Source: Phyllobacteriaceae bacterium UBA1940 (GTDB lineage: Bacteria > Pseudomonadota > Alphaproteobacteria > Rhizobiales > Rhizobiaceae). Taken from it: DNA of 10,436 nt. Below the pieces are notes generated by a model. That model did not search any database. It was given only the letters and a program-made list of their open reading frames with translations, and was not told where the DNA came from. Both the position numbers and the translations under genes were made by a program. Of the stretch, positions 5,899 through 10,436 are shown one piece after another. Numbering within the stretch: position 1 is the stretch's first letter; every line of letters begins with the position of its first letter. The DNA lies in NCBI GenBank assembly GCA_002336975.1, contig DDFA01000017.1:1-10436 (forward strand). Direction: 5' to 3'.

Positions 5899-5933
5899 TG
5901 CCGCACAATAATCATGAGACTGTCATGCGGCAA
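5899..5933 (-). promoter_or_regulatory. Predicted dapA promoter within an inverted repeat
   Basis: On the minus strand TTGCCG (5928-5933), a 17-bp spacer and TATTGT (5905-5910) match -35 and -10 elements at 4/6 each. An inverted repeat, TGCCGCA (5899-5905) with TGCGGCA (5926-5932), encloses the spacer and -10. A second one, CATGA (5913-5917) with TCATG (5923-5927), lies inside it. A run of six T residues on the minus strand (A-run 5891-5896) follows the outer repeat after two bases, so a terminator of an incoming transcript is an alternative reading. Confidence 0.4.
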
Positions 5934-5981
5934 GCGGCGCGGCAGGCGTTTTTCATGCATGATCAAGGCGGAAATGGCGCA

Positions 5982-6004
5982 GGCGAGCGAATATTCGCCT
6001 CGCC
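5982..6004. repeat. Long hairpin in the dapA-slt intergenic region
   Basis: A perfect 10-bp palindrome CGAATATTCG (5988-5997) is flanked by GGCGAG (5982-5987) and CTCGCC (5999-6004). Together they make an extended stem interrupted by one bulged C (5998). No T-run follows on either strand, so it is not an obvious terminator. Confidence 0.45.
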
Positions 6005-6055
6005 CGGGCCGTCGCGTCACAAGCAGTGGCCTTCACGGCTTAGTGAGCGCTGCCG

Positions 6056-6070
6056 TTAAGGTTTCGTTAA
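6056..6070 (-). promoter_or_regulatory. Candidate CtrA-binding site
   Basis: Two TTAA half-sites (6056-6059 and 6067-6070) lie exactly 7 bp apart. On the minus strand the site reads TTAA-N7-TTAAC, the full CtrA consensus known from Caulobacter and used in Rhizobiales. It sits about 87 bp upstream of the slt start codon and about 227 bp upstream of the dapA start. The surrounding octamer CGTTAAGG is directly repeated 11 bp apart (6054-6061, 6065-6072). Binding is untested. Confidence 0.5.
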
Positions 6071-6156
6071 GGCAACAAAGGGTTAATCATTGTCGACGTT
6101 CGGGCGGAAAGTGATGGTCAGACGCACCGCCTGCTGGCAGGTATCCGGGATGTAGC

Positions 6157-8226
6157 ATGATCTCGAGAAACAGTTTCGCCCTTTGCGCTCTGCTGCTTGC
6201 CGGTGCGTCCGGCCTTGCCCTGCGCTCCTCGCCCGTCGAGGCGGAGAATGTAGCGGTGCCGGCGATAAAGCCGCTCGGCTTTGCCGCAGACATGCCCTCG
6301 AAGGACATCGTCACCAACGCCATCCCGCGTGCGGACGACATGCAGCCGGTGAATGCCGACCTGCGCGCCGGCCTCGACGCCCTCTCCAACCGTGACGCGG
6401 CCGCGGCCATTATCGCGCGCGACCGCCTGCCCGCCGACAGCCTCGACCGCCATATCCTGACCTGGGCCATCGCCGTTTCCGGCCAGCGGGGTGTGCCCTC
6501 CTGGGAAATCGCCGCCGCCCAGCGCGAACTCAAGGGCTGGCCGGGCCTGAAGGCGCTGCGCCGGCATTCCGAACGGGCGCTCGCCCGGGAAAATCCGCCG
6601 ACGGCCGACGTGCTCGCCGCCTTCGGCACGACGCGGCCGGAAACCGCCGAGGGCGCCATCGTGCTCAGCCGCGCGCTGGTCGCCTCGAACGATTCCGCGC
6701 GCGCCACGGAGATCCTGCGGTCCTTCTGGCAGAAGGACACCCTCTCGCCGGATATCGAGAACCAGATTCTCGGCGAATTCGGTACGCTGTTGACGACCGC
6801 CGACCACAAGGCGCGCATGGAAATGCTGCTCTACCGCGACCGCGCCGAGCAGGCGCAGCGCTTCGGGGATCTCGGCAAGGCGCAATCGCTCTACCGCGCC
6901 TGGGCAGCCGTCATCCGCAAGAACAAGACGGCCGGAGACCTGATCAAGGCCGTGGATGCCGGCTGGCAGAAGGACCCCGCCTATACCTATCTGCGCATCC
7001 GCTACCTGCGGAGCAAGGAAGAGTACCGCGCGGCCGGAAAACTCTTCGCCGCCATGCCGGAAGACCCCGCGCGCCTCGGCAATCCCGGCGCGTGGTGGAA
7101 CGAACAGCGCATCGTCAGCCGCGGCCTTGCCGATCTCGGCGATTCGCGCGATGCCTATCGTGTCGCCGCGCATCACGGCGCGGACGATCCGGCCGACATC
7201 GTGGAGGCGGAATTCCATGCCGGCTGGTATGCGCTGCGCGATCTTGGCGAACCGAAGACCGCCGCGAAGCATTTCCAGCGCATCCTGCAGGTTTCCGACC
7301 GCCCGCTTTCCGTATCGCGCGCCTGGTACTGGCTGGGCCGCGCCGCCGAAAAGGGCGGCCCCGGCATCGCGAAGGACTATTTCGCCAAGGCGGCCAATTT
7401 CCCGGGCACTTTCTATGGCCAGCTTGCCGGCGCGCGGCTTGGCCGCACGACGCTGAACGTCGCCTATCCGACGCCGACGCAGGAGGAGCGCACGCGTTTC
7501 CACCAGCGCGAAGCCGTGCAGGCCATCGCCCGCCTGCAGGCCGCCGGCCACGGCTGGCGCGGCGACAGCCTCTACCGCGCGCTTGCCGAAGAACTGACCG
7601 GTCCGGGGGAGCTTGCCCTCCTCGCCGCCCAGGCGGAAAAGGACGGTAACCACCAGCTCTCCCTGCAGATCGGCAAGATCGCCTTCGGCCGCGGCATCGA
7701 TGTCGCGGCGCTCGCCTTCCCCATCGGCGTCATTCCGGACGGCGCCAATATTTCCGGCTCCGGCAAGGCGCTCGCCTATGCCATCGCCCGTCAGGAAAGC
7801 GCCTTCAACCCGGCCGCCATCTCGCCCGCCAATGCGCAGGGCCTGCTGCAGCTCATGCCCGGCACGGCGGAGGGCGTGGCGAAACGGTACGGCCTTGCCT
7901 ATTCGAAAGAGCGGCTGACGACGGACGCCGCCTACAACGCCACGCTCGGCGCGCATTATCTCGGCGAGCAGATCAGCGATTTCGGCGGCTCCTATGTGCT
8001 GACCTTCATCGCCTACAATGCCGGCCCGCGCCGCGTGCCGCAGTGGATCGCCCGCTATGGCGACCCGCGCGGCAAGCCGATCGACGAGGTTGTCGACTGG
8101 ATCGAGCGCATTCCCTTCTCCGAAACCCGGAGCTACGTGCAGCGCGTGATGGAGAACTATCAGGTCTACAAGACCCGGCTCGGCCAGAAGGCCGACATCG
8201 TGCACGACCTGAGCGTAGGGCGGTAG
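6157..8226 (+). CDS. Soluble lytic murein transglycosylase, exported
   Basis: Cleaves the MurNAc-GlcNAc bond of peptidoglycan to give 1,6-anhydromuropeptides, acting in the periplasm during wall remodelling. The 689-residue protein starts with a signal peptide (SFALCALLLAGASGLAL, probable cleavage after VEA at 29). Residues about 60-470 are helical and Ala-rich with TPR/Sel1-like features (for example 385-410), like the superhelical ring of Slt70. The C-terminal SLT (GH23) domain (about 530-680) has the catalytic glutamate E547 in IARQESAFNP, then GLLQLMP (562-568), AYNAGP (619-624) and RIPFSETRSYVQRVMENYQVY (651-671). It is slightly longer than E. coli Slt70 (645 with signal). GGGA 6 nt before ATG 6157 supports the start. 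It is divergent from dapA, with a CtrA-type box in between. Calling it slt is reasonable, but several paralogues are usual in rhizobia. Confidence 0.93.
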   Translation: MISRNSFALCALLLAGASGLALRSSPVEAENVAVPAIKPLGFAADMPSKDIVTNAIPRADDMQPVNADLRAGLDALSNRDAAAAIIARDRLPADSLDRHILTWAIAVSGQRGVPSWEIAAAQRELKGWPGLKALRRHSERALARENPPTADVLAAFGTTRPETAEGAIVLSRALVASNDSARATEILRSFWQKDTLSPDIENQILGEFGTLLTTADHKARMEMLLYRDRAEQAQRFGDLGKAQSLYRAWAAVIRKNKTAGDLIKAVDAGWQKDPAYTYLRIRYLRSKEEYRAAGKLFAAMPEDPARLGNPGAWWNEQRIVSRGLADLGDSRDAYRVAAHHGADDPADIVEAEFHAGWYALRDLGEPKTAAKHFQRILQVSDRPLSVSRAWYWLGRAAEKGGPGIAKDYFAKAANFPGTFYGQLAGARLGRTTLNVAYPTPTQEERTRFHQREAVQAIARLQAAGHGWRGDSLYRALAEELTGPGELALLAAQAEKDGNHQLSLQIGKIAFGRGIDVAALAFPIGVIPDGANISGSGKALAYAIARQESAFNPAAISPANAQGLLQLMPGTAEGVAKRYGLAYSKERLTTDAAYNATLGAHYLGEQISDFGGSYVLTFIAYNAGPRRVPQWIARYGDPRGKPIDEVVDWIERIPFSETRSYVQRVMENYQVYKTRLGQKADIVHDLSVGR

Positions 8227-8289
8227 GGCTTCGGCCTCCGGCACGAACGGCGATGGGACAGCCGGCCCGACTGGCCCGCGCCCTCCTGC

Positions 8290-8318
8290 TTGCACCGCCC
8301 TCATGCGCTCTCTAATCT
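8290..8318 (+). promoter_or_regulatory. Possible promoter of the alpha/beta hydrolase gene
   Basis: TTGCAC (8290-8295) and TAATCT (8313-8318) are 17 bp apart, a weak match to housekeeping elements. The start would lie near 8325. It overlaps an inverted repeat ATCTGG (8315-8320) with CCAGAT (8328-8333), which could be an operator or an mRNA hairpin. Confidence 0.3.
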
Positions 8319-8348
8319 GGCCGCAAACCAGATGTGAGCACTTCGCAC

Positions 8349-9224
8349 ATGACACATTCGACCAGCCGCTTCTTCCCCGCTCCCGATGGCTTGCTGCTGC
8401 ACGCACGGGATTATGAGCCGGCCGGCGGCGGACAAAACCGCCTTCCCGTCGTGTGCCTGCCGGGCCTCAGCCGAAACGGTCGGGATTTCGGGCAGTTCGC
8501 GCGGCTCCTCGCACAGGATGCCGCATCGCACCGGCGCGTCGTCTGCCTCGACTATCGCGGCCGCGGCCTCTCCGCCCATGACGAGAACCCCGCCAACTAC
8601 AATGTTCCCGTCGAATGCGGCGATGTCATCGCGGCCTGTGCCGCACTCGGCATTCCCCGCGCCCTTTTCGTCGGCACGTCCCGCGGCGGGCTGATCCTGC
8701 ATATTCTTGCGGCAATGCAGCCGGACCTGATCGCCGGCGTCGTGCTCAACGATATCGGCCCGGAAATCGAAGCCTCGGGGCTGGTGGAAATCCGCGACTA
8801 TCTCGCAAAACGCTCCTCGCCCGCCACGTTCGAAGAGGCCGCCGACCTCCTTCAGGCCATCCACGGCCCGACATTTCCGACGCTGACACGCGCCGACTGG
8901 CTGGATATGGCCGATGCCATCTATCGAGAAAAGAATGGCCGGGTCATCGCGGACTACGATCCGAGGCTGGCGGATCAACTCCAGGCGATCGATTTCAGCA
9001 AGCCGCTGCCGACACTCTGGCCGCAATTCGAGCTGCTCGCGCAAAGCCCCCTGCTCGCGATACGCGGCGAACATTCCCGGCTGTTTTCAAGAGAGACGCT
9101 GGAGCGCATGCAGGCGCTTGGCCCGAAGGTGGAGACGGTGGTCGCAAAAGGCCAGGGGCATGCGCCCCTTCTGCATCATCCGGACCTGTTCTCCCGGATC
9201 AAGGCATTTCTGGACCGGCTGTAA
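8349..9224 (+). CDS. Alpha/beta-fold hydrolase
   Basis: A 291-residue cytoplasmic alpha/beta hydrolase of the esterase/lactonase-like Abhydrolase group. The oxyanion region is VVCLPGLSRNGRDF (34-47). VVCLDYRGRGLS (64-75) follows, and the nucleophile elbow is GTSRGG with S111. The catalytic histidine is H271 in GQGHAPLL. After strand 7 the sequence is LLAIRGEHSRLFS; in relatives as I know them the acid is often Asp in an SDLL motif. Here Arg244 replaces it, and E241 is the nearest acidic residue. No signal peptide or lid insertion is evident beyond the cap region (about 140-215). The substrate is unknown. The ATG at 8349 lacks a clear Shine-Dalgarno; an in-frame GTG at 8334 would add five residues. 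It follows slt by 122 bp on the same strand. Confidence 0.85.
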   Translation: MTHSTSRFFPAPDGLLLHARDYEPAGGGQNRLPVVCLPGLSRNGRDFGQFARLLAQDAASHRRVVCLDYRGRGLSAHDENPANYNVPVECGDVIAACAALGIPRALFVGTSRGGLILHILAAMQPDLIAGVVLNDIGPEIEASGLVEIRDYLAKRSSPATFEEAADLLQAIHGPTFPTLTRADWLDMADAIYREKNGRVIADYDPRLADQLQAIDFSKPLPTLWPQFELLAQSPLLAIRGEHSRLFSRETLERMQALGPKVETVVAKGQGHAPLLHHPDLFSRIKAFLDRL

Positions 9225-9312
9225 CGGCTGGCCGAATTAAAAACGAACCGCCTCCGAGCGCAGCAGATCCACTGCCTCACGTTCAGAACACGGTTCCTGG
9301 AGTCCCAAAACG

Positions 9313-9343
9313 AAAAACCCGCAGTCTCGAAGAGACTGCGGGT
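9313..9343 (-). terminator. Strong intrinsic terminator of the porin gene
   Basis: On the minus strand ACCCGCAGTCTC pairs perfectly with GAGACTGCGGGT (9317-9343, 12-bp stem, 3-nt loop). It is followed by TTTT and then CGTTTT, about 23 nt after the porin stop codon. The same hairpin may also stop plus-strand transcripts from the hydrolase gene, but the following plus-strand sequence is not T-rich enough to be sure. Confidence 0.92.
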
Positions 9344-9365
9344 CAATCTTTAGCTCAACTTCAGA

Positions 9366-10436
9366 TTAGAAGTTGCGCTGCAGGCGGAGGAAGCCGCGAG
9401 CGAAGTCGTCGGAACCACCAGCGGCATAGTCGACCTTGTTGTAGTCAACCGTGCCGAGGAAGTTCAGGCCAGATACGATTTCGTAGCCAACCGTCAGACC
9501 AACGCGCCATGCGTCGTCGTTACCCCAGGTGGTGCCAGAGCTCAGATTGCCGAAGTACTGAGCAGCCGGGGTGATCGTCAGCTTTTCCGTTGCCTTGAAG
9601 GCGTAGGAAGCAGCAACCGTCCACTCGGAAGCATTCCAGTAAGCGTTCGGGTCGGAAGCCCAGATGCCAGCGAGCTGGAAGGTGCCCGGGCCGAGGTCGG
9701 CCGACAGGATAGCGCGGATAGCGCCTTCTTCTACTGCGTTGTCATAACCGCCGAGAACGTCGAGGTTTACGCCACCGAGCGAGAAGCCAACCGTACCGGC
9801 AACGCCGAGGTCGTGGTTACGGCCAGTTGCTGCTACGGGGAAGCCACCAGCCGTGAAGGTCAGGGTGCCATTCGAGCCACCGTCGAGTTCGTCGAGCGAG
9901 AGGCCTGCACGCCAAGTGCCACCGTCATAGGTGTAAGCGATCGAGTTGAACTCGGTCACGTTGCCGAGCGAGTCGGTTTCGCCGTTGATGCCGCTATCCC
10001 ACCAGCTGTAGAACCAACCAGCCTTGAAGCCGCCGAGTTCGATGAAGGCTTCGTCGACATAGAAGTCGCTGGAGTCGCTGTGACCGCCGGCCAGACCTTC
10101 GAAGTTGATGTAGCCGCGCAGCGTGCCGAGTTCGGTGTCCGTGCGGGAGTCGAAGTTGACGTCTACGAGCGTGAACGCATCCCAGTCGGAGCTGTTCTTG
10201 CTCTTGAGGAGGCCCTGGCCACCCTGAGCGGTGTACTCGTCAGAGCCGAAGCCGACCTGGAAGCGAACGAAGCCGCCGATCTTGAGGCAGGTTTCGGTGC
10301 CCGGGATGTAGAAGAAGCCCGTGCCGAACGCGTCGCAAACGCGAACGTATTCCATCGGCTCGGGTTCGGCAGCAACGATGGCGTCGGCGGCCTGTGCGCC
10401 GGAAAATGCTACGAGAGCCGCAGCGGAGCCGATGAG
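9366..10436 (-). CDS. RopA-type outer-membrane porin (Porin_2), 5' end cut by window edge
   Basis: Trimeric 16-strand beta-barrel porin of the alphaproteobacterial Porin_2 family for passive uptake across the outer membrane. The 356 visible residues begin inside the signal peptide (LIGSAAALVAFSGAQA, cleavage before ADAIVAAEPEP), so only a few N-terminal residues are missing. Next comes the family signature YVRVCDAFGTGFFYIPGTETCLKIGGFVRF, with its two cysteines (34 and 50 of the visible part). Alternating aromatic/polar strands and Gly/Asn/Asp-rich loops fill the rest, ending in GFLRLQRNF with the terminal Phe needed for outer-membrane assembly. An in-frame ATG at 10355 is internal (the MEYV segment) and not the start. 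The gene uses more T-ending codons such as GGT and GCT than its neighbours, as highly expressed genes do. A strong terminator follows. Rhizobia carry several ropA paralogues, so no specific symbol is given. Confidence 0.95.
   Translation of the reverse strand, partial: LIGSAAALVAFSGAQAADAIVAAEPEPMEYVRVCDAFGTGFFYIPGTETCLKIGGFVRFQVGFGSDEYTAQGGQGLLKSKNSSDWDAFTLVDVNFDSRTDTELGTLRGYINFEGLAGGHSDSSDFYVDEAFIELGGFKAGWFYSWWDSGINGETDSLGNVTEFNSIAYTYDGGTWRAGLSLDELDGGSNGTLTFTAGGFPVAATGRNHDLGVAGTVGFSLGGVNLDVLGGYDNAVEEGAIRAILSADLGPGTFQLAGIWASDPNAYWNASEWTVAASYAFKATEKLTITPAAQYFGNLSSGTTWGNDDAWRVGLTVGYEIVSGLNFLGTVDYNKVDYAAGGSDDFARGFLRLQRNF

Noticed and set aside
6118..8406. 762-residue open frame on the minus strand opposite the lytic transglycosylase
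   Set aside because: It lies antisense to a gene with clear catalytic motifs, its translation is Gly/Arg/Ala-rich without family features, and such long shadow frames are expected in DNA with strong GC3 bias.
10163..10375. 70-residue alternative frame at the porin 5' end
   Set aside because: It overlaps the signature region of the porin in another frame and has no family features.

Overview
The window reads as chromosomal DNA of an alphaproteobacterium in the Rhizobiaceae (Rhizobium/Sinorhizobium/Shinella/Agrobacterium type). The grounds are high G+C with strong GC3 bias, an omega subunit with the long acidic C-terminal tail seen in Rhizobiales, a RopA-type Porin_2 outer-membrane protein, and CTTGAC-N17-CTATAT-like promoters. 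The genus is not resolved. I see no insertion sequence, phage gene, CRISPR array, tRNA or rRNA. The genes are mostly core functions with a few accessory ones between them.

Layout. Left end, minus strand: the 5' part of rsh (ppGpp synthetase/hydrolase, cut by the window edge), preceded by rpoZ (RNA polymerase omega). A strong intrinsic terminator lies between them, only about 34 nt before the rsh start. A 407-bp divergent intergenic region (948-1354) holds a good rpoZ promoter and a plausible promoter for the plus-strand gene. Plus strand, 1355-4422: a stand-alone NYN/LabA-type putative RNase, a RimJ/RimL-type GNAT acetyltransferase, an unrecognised 158-residue protein without Lys, Cys or Trp, and a 360-residue MerR-type regulator whose effector half looks like the DUF3471 region normally found behind beta-lactamase-like serine hydrolases. 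Terminator-like hairpins separate most of these, so they look like separate transcripts.

Minus strand, 4464-5829: dapA then smpB, one base apart, a probable operon joining lysine/meso-diaminopimelate synthesis with the tmRNA partner of trans-translation. A 327-bp divergent region (5830-6156) contains a dapA promoter candidate inside an inverted repeat, a long hairpin, and a perfect CtrA-type box (TTAA-N7-TTAAC). Plus strand again: an exported soluble lytic transglycosylase (slt family), then an alpha/beta hydrolase. The right end is a minus-strand RopA-like porin with a strong terminator; only its first few codons are missing.

Together, dapA (peptidoglycan precursor), the lytic transglycosylase (peptidoglycan turnover) and the porin form a cell-envelope stretch, while rpoZ and rsh belong to transcription and the stringent response. 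No new multi-gene system is evident. The most useful leads are the MerR-DUF3471 fusion with its upstream operator-like repeat, the CtrA-type box between two cell-wall genes, and the terminator placed between rpoZ and rsh.
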